Assembly: GCF_023712105.1 (NCBI RefSeq)
Contig: NZ_JAMLJI010000001.1
Location: 62,001-126,000, forward strand
DNA: 64,000 bases
Direction: 5' to 3'
DNA from: Larsenimonas suaedae
GTDB taxonomy: Bacteria; Pseudomonadota; Gammaproteobacteria; Pseudomonadales; Halomonadaceae
Position 1 is the first letter of the stretch. Each line of letters opens with the position of its first letter. Of this stretch, positions 1 through 8,873 are shown piece after piece. The notes beneath the pieces are model-generated. The model was not told the DNA's origin. It did no database searches and worked only from the letters and a program-made list of their open reading frames with translations. The position numbers and the translations under genes were made by a program.

Positions 1-2207
1 GGCATCTCTTCGAGCAGCTTGTTGTAGCGCTGCAGCGGGTTATCCCGGTTGCCGTCTTCCCATGTGTCCCAGGTCAGCTCGGTCAATCGGCTGCGCAGTG
101 GCGTATCACTTGAAATGGCCTGTGCGATGCTCCGGGCGTCGTCATCCTGCGGCGGGCGATGGCGACGGCCACGCGGGAAGATAATGACCTTGAGCGCGCG
201 GGCCATGGTTCGGTTCGGCAGATTGGCGAGAAACTCGATCAGCGCCTTTTCGGCCAGATAGAACAGGCGCATGAGGCTGAAGTCCAGAAGCGTTCGCTCG
301 CCGTCGACCAGCGTTCGTTCGTCAGCCTGTTTGATGACCATCGATGCCAGATAGAGATTCGACAGCACGTCGCCAAGCCGGGCCGAGAGCATCTCGCGGC
401 GCTTGAGCTGGCTTCCAAGTGAACCCATGGCTGCATCGGCGCACAGGGCGAAGGCCGAGCTCAGGCGGTCGATGGCGCTGACGTGCGGGGCAAGTACAGC
501 GTCGAATTCCCGATGCTTCCGTGAAATCCCAAGGCCCTGGATCAGGCTGCGAGCGGCGTTGCCGGCGACGAACCCGAGGTGGCTGAAGACGGCGCCATCG
601 AAGCCGATCAGGTCGTCCTCATCCTTGGCGGCCAGTTCTTTCAGAACGTAGGGGTGGCAGCGGATGGCGCCCTGGCCAAAGATCATCAGACTTCGGCCCA
701 TGATGTTGGCGCCCTCGACCGTGATCAAGACCGGCGTGGCGGCAAAGGCAAGGCCGATGTAGTTGCGCGGGCCGAGCGTGACGGCGCGGCCGCCGTGGAC
801 GTCCATGGCGTCGATCATGATCTCACGCGCCATTTCGGTCAGATGGGTCTTGAGAATGACCGAGGGCACTGCCGGCTTTACGCCGTGATCGATCATGTTG
901 GCGGTGTGCATCACCGCGGCCTGGGCGATGTAGGCGCGGCTGGCGATTCGGGCCAGCGCTTCCTGAACGCCTTCCATTTCCGCGACCGGCTGATTGAACT
1001 GACGGCGAATGCGGGTGTAGCCGCCGGCGAGGCCGACCATGTAGCGGCCTTCACCGCTGGAGCCTGAGGGCAGGGTAATGCAGCGTCCGATCGAGAGGCA
1101 CTCGACCAGCATGCGCCAGCCCTGGCCGGCCATGTCCGGGCCGCCGATGATCCAGTCAAGCGGGATGAATACGTCCTTGCCGCGGATCGGACCATTCATG
1201 AAGGGGCTGCCGATGGGGTGGTGGCGCCGACCGATCGCCATACCCTCGGTTTCGCGAGGGATAAGGGCGCAGGTGATGCCGATGTCTTCCTGCTCACCGA
1301 GCAGGTGGTCGGGGTCAAACATTCGGAACGCGAGCCCGACGACTGTCGCGATCGGGGCAAGCGTGATCCAGCGCTTGTCGAAGGTAAGGCGAATGCCCAG
1401 GCGTTCTTCGCCGTCGAACAGTTGTCGGCAGACAACACCGACGTCCGGAATGGAGGTCGCATCACTGCCTGCACGGGGCCCGGTCAAGCCAAAGCAGGGA
1501 ATTTCCCGGCCATCGGCCAGGCGGGGCAGGTAGTGATTTTTCTGCTCGTCGGTGCCGTACTTCATCAAGAGTTCGCCTGGACCGAGCGAGTTGGGCACGC
1601 CCACGGTCACCATCAGGGTCTCATCGATCGAGAGCTTTTGAAGCACCGCCGATTGCGCCCGCGCCGAAAAGCCGAGCCCGCCGTACTCCTTGGGAATAAT
1701 CATGCCGAAAAAGCGTTCTTTTTTCAGGTACTCCCAGAGTTCGGGAGGGAGGTCGGCCCGTTCACGTGAAATTTCCCAGGCATTGCACATGCTGGCGGCA
1801 ACCGAGCACTGATTATCCAGAAAAGCCTGCTCGTCATCGGTGAACTCGGGCAGACGCTGTTCGCGAAGCCGCTTCCAGTCGGGTTGTCCACTGAACAGCT
1901 CGCCGTCCCAGAATACGGTTCCAGCTTCGAGCGCAATACGCTCGGTGGGCGATACCCGCGGGGCGACCTGCTTGAACAGGCGGAAAAGGCGAGGGGTCAG
2001 CCAGTGCCGGCGCACGTTCTTGAGCCCGCACACGGCAAGCACCAGACCGATGATCAGCCAGAGCACACCGATGACCCAACAATGAAGGATCAGGGCAAGG
2101 GCACCTGCACCTAAGAAAAGCGCCATCTGGGGTTTGGCACCGAGCTCGCGGGCCATCATCCAGAGACTGAGGCCAAGCGTTGCCACGAAAATGAGGGCGG
2201 TTGTCAT
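1..2207 (-). CDS. fadE: Acyl-CoA dehydrogenase FadE, C-terminus cut by window edge
   Basis: This is the N-terminal 735 or so residues of a FadE-type acyl-CoA dehydrogenase, the FAD enzyme that performs the first oxidation of beta-oxidation. The frame is open from the ATG at 2207 to base 1, so the C-terminus lies outside the window. E. coli FadE has 814 residues. Residues 1-50 contain two hydrophobic segments, as expected for the membrane-anchored long form, followed by a linker with FWDGELFSG and then the dehydrogenase domain (FFGMIIPKEYGGLGFS). An AAGGAG ribosome site lies 6-7 bases before the start. A PsrA-type palindrome sits 20 bases upstream, suggesting fatty-acid-responsive repression. 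The gene is transcribed away from the bet operon, behind that operon's terminator. Confidence 0.9.
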   Translation of the reverse strand, partial: MTTALIFVATLGLSLWMMARELGAKPQMALFLGAGALALILHCWVIGVLWLIIGLVLAVCGLKNVRRHWLTPRLFRLFKQVAPRVSPTERIALEAGTVFWDGELFSGQPDWKRLREQRLPEFTDDEQAFLDNQCSVAASMCNAWEISRERADLPPELWEYLKKERFFGMIIPKEYGGLGFSARAQSAVLQKLSIDETLMVTVGVPNSLGPGELLMKYGTDEQKNHYLPRLADGREIPCFGLTGPRAGSDATSIPDVGVVCRQLFDGEERLGIRLTFDKRWITLAPIATVVGLAFRMFDPDHLLGEQEDIGITCALIPRETEGMAIGRRHHPIGSPFMNGPIRGKDVFIPLDWIIGGPDMAGQGWRMLVECLSIGRCITLPSGSSGEGRYMVGLAGGYTRIRRQFNQPVAEMEGVQEALARIASRAYIAQAAVMHTANMIDHGVKPAVPSVILKTHLTEMAREIMIDAMDVHGGRAVTLGPRNYIGLAFAATPVLITVEGANIMGRSLMIFGQGAIRCHPYVLKELAAKDEDDLIGFDGAVFSHLGFVAGNAARSLIQGLGISRKHREFDAVLAPHVSAIDRLSSAFALCADAAMGSLGSQLKRREMLSARLGDVLSNLYLASMVIKQADERTLVDGERTLLDFSLMRLFYLAEKALIEFLANLPNRTMARALKVIIFPRGRRHRPPQDDDARSIAQAISSDTPLRSRLTELTWDTWEDGNRDNPLQRYNKLLEEM

Positions 2208-2227
2208 AGAGCACTCCTTGGATCGAA

Positions 2228-2243
2228 TCAAACGACCGTTTGA
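2228..2243. promoter_or_regulatory. Probable PsrA operator upstream of fadE
   Basis: A perfect 16-base inverted repeat, TCAAACGACCGTTTGA, lies 20 bases before the fadE start. Its core CAAAC-N4-GTTTG matches the published Pseudomonas PsrA consensus (C/G)AAAC-N2-4-GTTT(G/C). PsrA is the TetR-family long-chain fatty-acid-sensing repressor of beta-oxidation genes. Binding by PsrA is inferred from motif and context; psrA itself is not in the window. Confidence 0.7.
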
Positions 2244-2325
2244 ATGCACTGTAGTCGAGGATAGACCGCGAAACCAGCCCTGCTAAAGATGTATAAAGTT
2301 TCTAATACGCGCAATCACGAGGCGT

Positions 2326-2350
2326 AAAAAAGCCCGCACATGGCGGGCTT
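2326..2350 (-). terminator. Rho-independent terminator after betA
   Basis: Read on the minus strand, a 7-bp stem (AGCCCGC with GCGGGCT, 5-base loop) is followed directly by six T residues, 20 bases after the betA stop. It ends the betIBA transcript before fadE. Confidence 0.85.
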
Positions 2351-2369
2351 GGTCGGCATGCTGACGGCA

Positions 2370-4058
2370 TCAGCTTTGGCGCTTGGGCGTGCCGCGTGCC
2401 GGGCGGCCGTCGGCCTTGAAGTAGGGCGCGTCGGATTTCGGCAGCGGCTGGCGGCCACGCACCTTATCGGCGAGCTTTTCCGCCATCATGATTGTGGTGG
2501 CGTTCAGGTTGCCGGTCACGATCACGGGCATCAGCGAGGCGTCGATGACGCGCAGACCCTCCATGCCGTGCACCTGGCCATCGGCGTTGACGACGGCCAT
2601 GTCGTCATCGCCCATTTTGCAGCTGCCACAGGGGTGATAGGCGGTCTCGGCGTGCTCGCGTACGAACGCATCGAGGGCCTCATCGCTTGTGACGTCGGCG
2701 CCCGGGGAAATTTCAGGGCCACGGAATTCATCCATCGCCGGCTGATTGATGATGTTCCGGGTCAGACGGATCGCGGCGCGAAACTCTTCCCAGTCGCGCT
2801 CTTCGGCCATGTAATTGAACAGAATGCTCGGCGCGGCGTGCAGGTCTCTTGAGCGCAGTTTGACGCGGCCACGGCTGTTGGAGCGCATTGAGCCTACGTG
2901 GGCCTGAAATCCGTGGGCTTCGACCGCGCTCTTGCCGTTGTAGCTGATGGCAATCGGCAGGAAGTGGTATTGCAGGTTCGGCCACTGTTCACTGTCATCG
3001 CTTCGAATGAACGCACCGGCTTCGAACTGGTTGCTGGCGCCGATGCCCTGGCCTTTTACCATCCACTCAAGCCCGATCTTTGGCTGGTTGTACCACTTGA
3101 GCGCCGGGTAGAGTGAAATCGGTTTCTTGCACTCGTACTGAATGTACATCTCCAGGTGGTCCTGAAGGTTCTTGCCAACGCCTGGCAGTGCATGAACGAC
3201 ATCGATGTCGAGTTCCTTGAGCCAGTCCGGGTCACCGACGCCTGAGCGCTGAAGAATCTGGGGCGAGGCAATGGCGCCGGCGCACAGGAGCACTTCCTTG
3301 CGGGCGCGCACTTCGTGCTTGTCGCCTTTTTGCTCATAGGCCACGCCAACGGCGCGTTTGCCCTCGAACAAAATGCGATCGGTCGTTGCGTGCACCTCAA
3401 TGGTCAGGTTATCGCGGCCCTTGGCCTGATCGAGGTAACCGCGCGCGGTCGAGGCGCGCCGCCCGTTCGGCGTGGTGGTGCGGTCCATCGGGCCGAAGCC
3501 TTCCTGCTGCTGGCCGTTGAGGTCATCGGTTTCGGGATAGCCCGCGTCGACACCTGCCTGAACAAACGCGTGAAACAGCGGGTTATTGCCCGCTTTCGGT
3601 GTGGCAACACTTACCGGGCCATCGCCGCCGTGATAGTCGTTGGGGCCGATGTCGCGGCTTTCCGCCTTGCGGTAGTAGGGCAGGCAATCGGCGTAGGTCC
3701 AGTCGGCAAGGCCTGGCTTCTGGGCCCAGTTGTCCAGATCCATGGCGTTGCCACGGATGTAGCACATGCCGTTGATCAGCGAGGAGCCACCAAGGCCCTT
3801 GCCGCGACCACACTCCATCCGGCGATTGTCCATATGGGGTTCCGGGTCGGTCTCGAACGCCCAGTTATAGCGCTTGCCTTGCAGCGGGTAGGCGAGTGCT
3901 GCCGGCATCTGGGTGCGAAAATCGAACCGGTAGTCCGGGCCGCCGGCTTCGAGCAGCAGAACGGTCACGTCCTTGTCTTCGGTCAGCCGGGTGGCAAGCA
4001 CGTTGCCGGCCGAGCCGGCCCCAATGATGATGTAATCGAATTCCTGGCGATCTGCCAT
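2370..4058 (-). CDS. betA: Choline dehydrogenase BetA
   Basis: This GMC-family flavoprotein (562 aa) oxidises choline to betaine aldehyde at the inner membrane, the first step of glycine-betaine synthesis. The N-terminal FAD site [13 protein letters not shown] is at residues 10-22. The GMC signature [14 protein letters not shown] (about 84-97) and the C-terminal catalytic region ([11 protein letters not shown], later [13 protein letters not shown]) are all present. Length matches E. coli BetA (556 aa). It is the last gene of betI-betB-betA, 87 bases after betB, and a terminator follows. Its presence fits a halotolerant organism that converts choline to a compatible solute. Confidence 0.96.
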   Translation of the reverse strand: MADRQEFDYIIIGAGSAGNVLATRLTEDKDVTVLLLEAGGPDYRFDFRTQMPAALAYPLQGKRYNWAFETDPEPHMDNRRMECGRGKGLGGSSLINGMCYIRGNAMDLDNWAQKPGLADWTYADCLPYYRKAESRDIGPNDYHGGDGPVSVATPKAGNNPLFHAFVQAGVDAGYPETDDLNGQQQEGFGPMDRTTTPNGRRASTARGYLDQAKGRDNLTIEVHATTDRILFEGKRAVGVAYEQKGDKHEVRARKEVLLCAGAIASPQILQRSGVGDPDWLKELDIDVVHALPGVGKNLQDHLEMYIQYECKKPISLYPALKWYNQPKIGLEWMVKGQGIGASNQFEAGAFIRSDDSEQWPNLQYHFLPIAISYNGKSAVEAHGFQAHVGSMRSNSRGRVKLRSRDLHAAPSILFNYMAEERDWEEFRAAIRLTRNIINQPAMDEFRGPEISPGADVTSDEALDAFVREHAETAYHPCGSCKMGDDDMAVVNADGQVHGMEGLRVIDASLMPVIVTGNLNATTIMMAEKLADKVRGRQPLPKSDAPYFKADGRPARGTPKRQS

Positions 4059-4145
4059 AAAGGGATCCCTCTTTATCAGGTCGTCGGTTCGTTCAGACGA
4101 GTGTGGCCGGGGCAGCCGTGCTGCGCCGGCCTCATGGCGATGGGC

Positions 4146-5615
4146 TTAGAACGCGGATTCGAACGGGCCCATCTCGATCTGAACCGATTTGATGCGGGTG
4201 TAGTGGCCGAGGGTAACCAGTCCGTTCTCGCGTCCCACGCCGGACTGCTTGTAGCCGCCGACCGGCATCTCGGACGGAGAGTCACCCCAGGTGTTGACCC
4301 AGCAGATACCGGCTTCCATTTGGTGGATTACCCGGTGGGCGCGGTTGAGGCTTTCGGTGAAGACGCCTGCGGCCAGGCCGTACTCGGTGTCGTTGGCGCG
4401 GCGAATCACTTCGTCCTCGTCCTCAAAGCTCAGTACCGACATGACCGGGCCGAAAATCTCTTCACGCACGATGCGCATGTCGTCGGTGCAGTCGGTGAAG
4501 ATGGTCGCCTCGACGTAGGCGCCCTTGGCGAAGTCGCCGTCGGTCATGCGGTTGCCGCCGGTCAGAAGACGCGCGCCTTCCTGCTTGCCGAGCTCCATAT
4601 AGGACAGGACTTTTTCCATGTGCTCGAAGCTGACCAGCGGGCCGAAATTGGTCGTGGCGTCGAGCGGGTCGCCGGCCTTGATGTTCTTGACGCGCTCAAG
4701 CAGCTTTTCCTCGAACGCGTCCTTGATGCTGTGCTCGACAAACACGCGTGTGCCGTTGGTGCAGACCTGACCGGTCGAGTAGAAATTGGCCATCATGGCG
4801 CCATCGACCGCACGGTCGAGATCGGCGTCGGCAAACACCAGAAGCGGCGACTTGCCGCCAAGTTCCATGGTGACTTCCTTGAGCGAGGAGGACGCCGAGG
4901 ACGACATGACCTTCTTGCCGGTGCCGACTTCGCCGGTAAAGGAGATCTTGTCGATGCCCTTGTGTTCGGTCAGCATCGCGCCGACGCGGCCATCCCCATG
5001 CACCACGTTGAAGACGCCCGCAGGTAGGCCGGCTTCTTCGAAGATATCGGCCAGTTTCATTGCGGTCAGCGGCGTGACTTCGCTGGGCTTGAAGATCATG
5101 GCGTTGCCGGTGGCAAGGGCAGGTGCCGATTTCCAGCAGGCGATCTGGATCGGGTAGTTCCAGGCGCCAATGCCTGCGCAGACGCCAAGCGGCTCGCGCC
5201 GGGTATAGACAAAGGAGTCTTCGCGCAGCGGAATCTGCTCGCCTTCGACCGCAGTGGCAAGACCTGCGTAGTACTCGAGCGCGTCGGCACCGGTGACGAT
5301 GTCCACCGCGGTGGTCTCGCTCATGGCCTTGCCGGTATCGAGGGATTCGAGCTTGGCAAGCTCATCGTTTTGTTCGCGAAGCAGGGCGACGGCGCGACGA
5401 AGAATGCGTGAGCGCTCCATGCCGGTCATGGCACGCCAGACCTTCTGGCCTTCTCGGGCAGCGGCGACAGCGCGGTCGACGTCCTGCTGAGAGGCTTGCT
5501 GTACGGTCGCAAGCACTTCGCCGGTGGCCGGGTTGATCGTCTCGAAGGTTTCGCCGGATGTGGCGTCGACCCGTTCTCCGTTGATGTAGAGTTTCTGAGT
5601 CTCGAAAACGCTCAT
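4146..5615 (-). CDS. betB: Betaine aldehyde dehydrogenase BetB
   Basis: This NAD(P)-dependent aldehyde dehydrogenase (489 aa, the usual BetB length) converts betaine aldehyde to glycine betaine. The ALDH glutamate motif MELGGKSPL lies near residue 250. The catalytic cysteine motif [11 protein letters not shown] is near residue 285, and EEIFGPV is near 385. The start codon overlaps the betI stop codon in an ATGA arrangement, so betI and betB are translationally coupled. It works on the product of the downstream betA gene in the cytoplasm. Confidence 0.96.
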   Translation of the reverse strand: MSVFETQKLYINGERVDATSGETFETINPATGEVLATVQQASQQDVDRAVAAAREGQKVWRAMTGMERSRILRRAVALLREQNDELAKLESLDTGKAMSETTAVDIVTGADALEYYAGLATAVEGEQIPLREDSFVYTRREPLGVCAGIGAWNYPIQIACWKSAPALATGNAMIFKPSEVTPLTAMKLADIFEEAGLPAGVFNVVHGDGRVGAMLTEHKGIDKISFTGEVGTGKKVMSSSASSSLKEVTMELGGKSPLLVFADADLDRAVDGAMMANFYSTGQVCTNGTRVFVEHSIKDAFEEKLLERVKNIKAGDPLDATTNFGPLVSFEHMEKVLSYMELGKQEGARLLTGGNRMTDGDFAKGAYVEATIFTDCTDDMRIVREEIFGPVMSVLSFEDEDEVIRRANDTEYGLAAGVFTESLNRAHRVIHQMEAGICWVNTWGDSPSEMPVGGYKQSGVGRENGLVTLGHYTRIKSVQIEMGPFESAF

Positions 5616-6268
5616 GAGATGCTCTCCTTTGAGGGATGTCGGTGGGCGGTCGCTGATGTGGGGCGAGTGCCCCTGTTGGCGGTCGACGCCGTTAGTTTTT
5701 CATCGATATAGTCGAAGGCTATGTGAATGGCGCGCTCGGCATTAAGCCCCTCTGGGGCAAGCGCACCTCTGAGCCACAGGCCGTCGATCAGGGCCGCAAG
5801 GCCACGAGCGGCCTCCTGGGCATCGCGCCGTGGCATATGTTTTCGGAACTGGCAGCAGAGGTTCGAATAAAGCCTGCGGTCGTTGACCCGCTGAAGACGC
5901 ATCAGGTCGTCCCGGTGCATGCTGGTCGCCCAGAACGCGAGCCAGGTTTTCATGACCGAGCGGCTGACCTGGGTATCATCGAAGTTGGCCTCGACGATGG
6001 CGCGAAGATGCGCCTTGGCATCCGATGTGCCAAGCGCACGGCGGCGAGTGCTTACAGTGGCGCCGAGCTCTGCAAGAATAAACCGCATTGTGGCCTCAAG
6101 TAGGCCATCCTTGCCGCCGAAGTAGTGGCTGATGATGCCGGTCGACACGCCTGCGGTCCGGGCAATACGTGCGATGGTCGTATCGGCGAGCCCCGCTTCA
6201 TCGATGGCCTGCATCGTGGCCTGGATGAGCTGGTGGCGCCGGATGGGTTCCATTCCAACCTTGGGCAT
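5612..6268 (-). CDS. betI: TetR-family choline-responsive repressor BetI
   Basis: BetI (218 aa) represses the bet genes and is relieved by choline. The N-terminus [15 protein letters not shown] is the conserved BetI start. It is followed by a TetR helix-turn-helix, [24 protein letters not shown], written here only as positions about 27-50. I chose the ATG at 6268 rather than one six codons upstream because it matches the family N-terminus and has an AGGAGAG ribosome site six bases before it. It is the first gene of the operon, with a BetI-type palindrome 63 bases upstream. Confidence 0.95.
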   Translation of the reverse strand: MPKVGMEPIRRHQLIQATMQAIDEAGLADTTIARIARTAGVSTGIISHYFGGKDGLLEATMRFILAELGATVSTRRRALGTSDAKAHLRAIVEANFDDTQVSRSVMKTWLAFWATSMHRDDLMRLQRVNDRRLYSNLCCQFRKHMPRRDAQEAARGLAALIDGLWLRGALAPEGLNAERAIHIAFDYIDEKLTASTANRGTRPTSATAHRHPSKESIS

Positions 6269-6319
6269 GCGAACTCTCCTGAGCATCCTGCGGCTAAAAG
6301 GTGGTCGGGCTAAAGGATC

Positions 6320-6347
6320 AGTCTATCAATTTTTATTGAACATTCAA
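6320..6347 (-). promoter_or_regulatory. Candidate sigma-70 promoter of betIBA
   Basis: On the minus strand a -35 element TTGAAT (6347-6342) and a -10 element TAGACT (6325-6320) are separated by 16 bases. The transcript would start near 6313, giving a leader of about 45 bases before betI. The -35 box lies inside the BetI-type palindrome, as expected for repression by steric block. Confidence 0.6.
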
Positions 6348-6352
6348 TTAAA
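6331..6352. promoter_or_regulatory. Probable BetI operator
   Basis: The core ATTGAA-CA-TTCAAT is a perfect 14-base inverted repeat, and T/A symmetry continues on both flanks. It resembles the known BetI binding motif built on ATTGAAC/TTCAAT half-sites. It overlaps the candidate -35 box and lies directly upstream of betI, which supports autoregulation. Confidence 0.75.
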
Positions 6353-6422
6353 AAAGAGGCCTCCTTTCCGGCATACTAACGTCAAAACGGTCAGTGCAGT
6401 GGGGCACTTCGCCGTTCGTGTT

Positions 6423-6456
6423 TTCATCGCCTATTCGTTCGTATCTTCATCGCCTA
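6423..6456. repeat. Pair of 11-base direct repeats upstream of betI
   Basis: TTCATCGCCTA occurs at 6423-6433 and again at 6446-6456, a 23-base period that puts both copies on nearly the same DNA face. The 6353-6512 stretch between the bet promoter and the tRNA promoter holds no gene that I can support. Confidence 0.4.
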
Positions 6457-6512
6457 CTAGAAACCCTAGCAGACGCACGCCGTCTTTTTATGTGCGCTTA
6501 TACATCGAGGGC

Positions 6513-6540
6513 TTGCACTATCGTATCAAGCGTGTAGAAT
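6513..6540 (+). promoter_or_regulatory. Promoter of tRNA-Met
   Basis: TTGCAC (6513-6518) and TAGAAT (6535-6540) are spaced by 16 bases. A GC-rich discriminator, as is usual at stringently controlled stable-RNA promoters, leads into the tRNA at 6552. Confidence 0.65.
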
Positions 6541-6551
6541 GCGCGCCGTTG

Positions 6552-6628
6552 TTGGCTACGTAGCTCAGCTGGTTAGAGCACATCACTCATAATGATGGGG
6601 TCCCCTGTTCGAATCAGGGCGTAGCCAC
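6552..6628 (+). tRNA. tRNA-Met (CAT), elongator
   Basis: This 77-base cloverleaf has acceptor GGCTACG/CGTAGCC, a CAT anticodon in the loop CTCATAA, a TTCGAAT T-loop and an encoded CCA end. The G1-C72 acceptor pair and the close match to E. coli metT-type genes show an elongator rather than initiator tRNA. An identical copy lies inverted at 16303-16379. Confidence 0.97.
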
Positions 6629-6668
6629 CACACTGACGTAGAAAAAAGGTTTCAAAAGCATAAGAGGG

Positions 6669-6696
6669 TTGACCTCTTCCTTGAAATCCTTATACT
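6669..6696 (+). promoter_or_regulatory. Promoter of the tRNA-Asn pair
   Basis: TTGACC (6669-6674) and TATACT (6691-6696) are spaced by 16 bases, followed by a GC-rich discriminator. The first tRNA-Asn begins 22 bases after the -10 box. Confidence 0.75.
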
Positions 6697-6718
6697 ACGC
6701 CGCGTACTTAAAGGTTGT

Positions 6719-6794
6719 TCCCCGATAGCTCAGTTGGTAGAGCAAATGACTGTTAATCATTGGGTCACAGGTTCGAGTCCTGTTCGGGGAGCCA
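6719..6794 (+). tRNA. tRNA-Asn (GTT), copy 1
   Basis: This is a 76-base cloverleaf with acceptor TCCCCGA/TCGGGGA, anticodon GTT in the loop CTGTTAA, and an encoded GCCA end. It is followed 25 bases later by an identical copy, so the two are probably made as one precursor. Confidence 0.97.
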
Positions 6795-6819
6795 TTTAAC
6801 GTACACTGCACCAAGTTGT

Positions 6820-6895
6820 TCCCCGATAGCTCAGTTGGTAGAGCAAATGACTGTTAATCATTGGGTCACAGGTTCGAGTCCTGTTCGGGGAGCCA
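6820..6895 (+). tRNA. tRNA-Asn (GTT), copy 2
   Basis: All 76 bases match copy 1, including the encoded CCA. The 25-base spacer contains no promoter, so it probably shares the promoter at 6669. Confidence 0.97.
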
Positions 6896-6928
6896 CCTTC
6901 TAGATCGCATGATCTTTCTTGTTTTCAC

Positions 6929-6960
6929 TGAGCCAACGTTTGTTGCGTCTCGGTTTTTTT
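6929..6960 (+). terminator. Weak candidate terminator after tRNA-Asn
   Basis: CAAC-GTTT-GTTG, extended by GAG/CTC across an internal loop, precedes GG and seven T residues. The stem is poor but the T tract is clear. The remaining bases to 7175 form the upstream region of the ABC operon, with no confident promoter seen. Confidence 0.4.
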
Positions 6961-7175
6961 GCGTTTGGTACTTTCCTCCTTTTCTATAACGTGCGGGTCA
7001 TTTTCAATGACGCCGGGCGCGTGTTCTCTCGCCATTTTCATGGCTCATGACGCTTTCCTGATTCCTTTTGTCGCGAGACAGCTACGACCTTTGACTAAGT
7101 CGCTTCACGTAGCGTTTTCCGATTTGGTTATGATATAACGTTTTCGCGTTTTTCAGGGTTCATCGGGAGTCTTCT

Positions 7176-8018
7176 TTGACATCATCAGCATACGACTCGG
7201 TTCTCGAGGTCGAGGATCTTTGTATCCATCTGGGCGGTCGTATGGTGGTAGATCATCTGACCTTTCGGCTCGGGGTGGGGGAGCGCATGTGCCTGCTTGG
7301 CCCATCCGGGTCGGGAAAATCCCTTACCGCACGTGCGCTGCTTGGCCTTTCATCGCCTCGGGCGTCGGTTTCGGGCGCGATCCGAATCAACGGCATCGAT
7401 GTCAGTGCGCGCAAGGCAATGCAGCGCCCTGAAACGGCTCGCGTCGGCATGGTGTTTCAAAACACCCAGGCGGCCCTGAACCCGCTGGTCACGGTGGGCG
7501 CTCAGCTGCGCGCCCCATTTATCCGTTTTCACGGCATGAGCCAGCGTGATGCCCAGCGGGCGGCGATTGAGCTGTTGGGGCGGATGAGGGTCGAGGCGCC
7601 CGACCAGGTCGTGCAACGAAGTTCCGGAGAGCTTTCCGGCGGGCAGCGTCAACGTGTTTGTCTCGCACTGGCGCTGGCCTGCCGACCCTCACTTCTGGTT
7701 GCCGATGAGCCGACCACTGCGCTCGATGTGCTCGCACAGGCGGACGTGTTGAGCCTGCTTTCCGAGTGCACCGGTACCGATGCCACGCCGTCACTGCTGT
7801 TCATTTCACATGACATGAGCGCCGCCGCAAGGCTTTGTGATCGTGCGGTCATTCTTGATGAAGGGCGTCTGGTCGAGGAGGGGGCGCTCGAAAAGATCAT
7901 GGCTCGGCCTTCCCACCGGTTTTCGAAGTCATTGGTTGACGCGATCGAGCGTCACGCGGTGCCGGCCGCACGGAGCAATGGCCTCGAGGCGTTTTCGGGG
8001 TGTGCATGCCACATCTAG
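7176..8018 (+). CDS. Peptide/nickel-family ABC importer ATPase (DppD/NikD-like)
   Basis: This 280-aa nucleotide-binding protein energises import by the following genes. It has Walker A GPSGSGKS (about residues 38-45), signature LSGGQRQR (about 152) and Walker B LLVADEPTTALD (about 172). The start is TTG at 7176, supported by a GGGAG ribosome site six bases upstream and the lack of a better ATG. It is slightly shorter than DppD (327 aa), with a short C-terminal extension where the oligopeptide family carries its C-terminal domain. It overlaps the next ATPase by 13 bases. Substrate cannot be read from this subunit. Confidence 0.88.
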   Translation: MTSSAYDSVLEVEDLCIHLGGRMVVDHLTFRLGVGERMCLLGPSGSGKSLTARALLGLSSPRASVSGAIRINGIDVSARKAMQRPETARVGMVFQNTQAALNPLVTVGAQLRAPFIRFHGMSQRDAQRAAIELLGRMRVEAPDQVVQRSSGELSGGQRQRVCLALALACRPSLLVADEPTTALDVLAQADVLSLLSECTGTDATPSLLFISHDMSAAARLCDRAVILDEGRLVEEGALEKIMARPSHRFSKSLVDAIERHAVPAARSNGLEAFSGCACHI

Positions 8019-8848
8019 GCAGGCTTAACGATGACGGTTCGTTGCTCAAGGTCGAGGCGCTTGAGAAGCATGTCACGCTGCCGGGCCCGTTCTGGGCTAA
8101 AAAAGCGCGGCGGCGTACGCTCGATTCCGTCAGTTTCAGTATCTTTCAAGGCGAGCTCATCGGGCTGGCCGGGGTGTCCGGTGCCGGCAAGACCACGCTT
8201 TTGAACTTGATGCTGGGCCTTGACCGCGCCGATGCCGGGCACGTCATATGCGAAGGTCAGCTCATAAGGCCTGGCTCTGCGCGCGCGCTGCGCTGGTATC
8301 GACGCGCCGTTCAATACATCCCGCAAGACCCCGCGTCATCGCTTGACCCGCGCATGACGGTCAAGGCGTTGATTCGCGAACCGCTCAAACGGCTCAAGAT
8401 CAAGGCCGATCATGCGGCCCGTATTGACGAGGCGCTCGAGCAGGTTGGCCTGTCACCGGAATTTTTGAGCCGCCGGCCTGATGAGCTCTCGGGCGGGCAG
8501 GCCCAGCGTGTGGCGATTGCCCGCGCCATCGTTGTGCGCCCGAAACTGTTATTGGCTGACGAGCCGTTAAGCGGGCTCGACCTGCCAATGCAGGCGCACA
8601 TCACGGATGTATTGAAGCGCCTCAATCACGAGGCCGGCATCGGGCTTTTGCTCATTTCCCACGATCTATCGGTGGTATGCCGCTTGTGCCAGAGAACAAT
8701 CATTCTTGATCGCGGCGCCATCATCGAAGACCGCCCGACGCCCGAGCTTTTTGATGCCCCGGGGCACGAGCGAACGATTGCACTGATCGATGCCGCAGCG
8801 GGGCACCGGTCAAGCGCAGTGAATGCCCAACCGTTTCCCTTTACGTGA
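8006..8848 (+). CDS. Peptide/nickel-family ABC importer ATPase (DppF/NikE-like)
   Basis: This second ATPase (280 aa) of the heterodimeric motor has Walker A GVSGAGKT (about residues 50-57), signature LSGGQAQR and Walker B LLLADEPLSGLD. The ATG at 8006 was preferred over the GTG two codons upstream. Either start lies inside the end of the first ATPase gene, giving coupled translation. NikE/DppF-like proteins pair with the preceding subunit. Its stop is 25 bases before the binding-protein gene. Confidence 0.88.
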   Translation: MPHLGRLNDDGSLLKVEALEKHVTLPGPFWAKKARRRTLDSVSFSIFQGELIGLAGVSGAGKTTLLNLMLGLDRADAGHVICEGQLIRPGSARALRWYRRAVQYIPQDPASSLDPRMTVKALIREPLKRLKIKADHAARIDEALEQVGLSPEFLSRRPDELSGGQAQRVAIARAIVVRPKLLLADEPLSGLDLPMQAHITDVLKRLNHEAGIGLLLISHDLSVVCRLCQRTIILDRGAIIEDRPTPELFDAPGHERTIALIDAAAGHRSSAVNAQPFPFT

Positions 8849-8873
8849 CGACTCTACAGGAGAGCAAGCCAAG

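Noticed and set aside
3315-5027. 570-codon open frame on the plus strand opposite betA and betB
   Set aside because: It spans two recognised genes and the gap between them in antisense. The length comes from high GC and codon bias; the protein has no motif and no ribosome site.
6719-6895. Tandem tRNA-Asn as a possible phage attachment site
   Set aside because: Both copies are complete, and no integrase gene or partial tRNA repeat lies nearby.
6902-6915. AGATC-GCAT-GATCT hairpin after the tRNA-Asn pair
   Set aside because: Only a 5-bp AT-rich stem; too weak to call a terminator. The T-tract structure at 6929-6960 is preferred.
7091-7139. TTGACT with TATGAT or TATAAC as promoter of the ABC operon
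   Set aside because: No pair of boxes has acceptable spacing (the options give 19 bases with a poor -35, or more).
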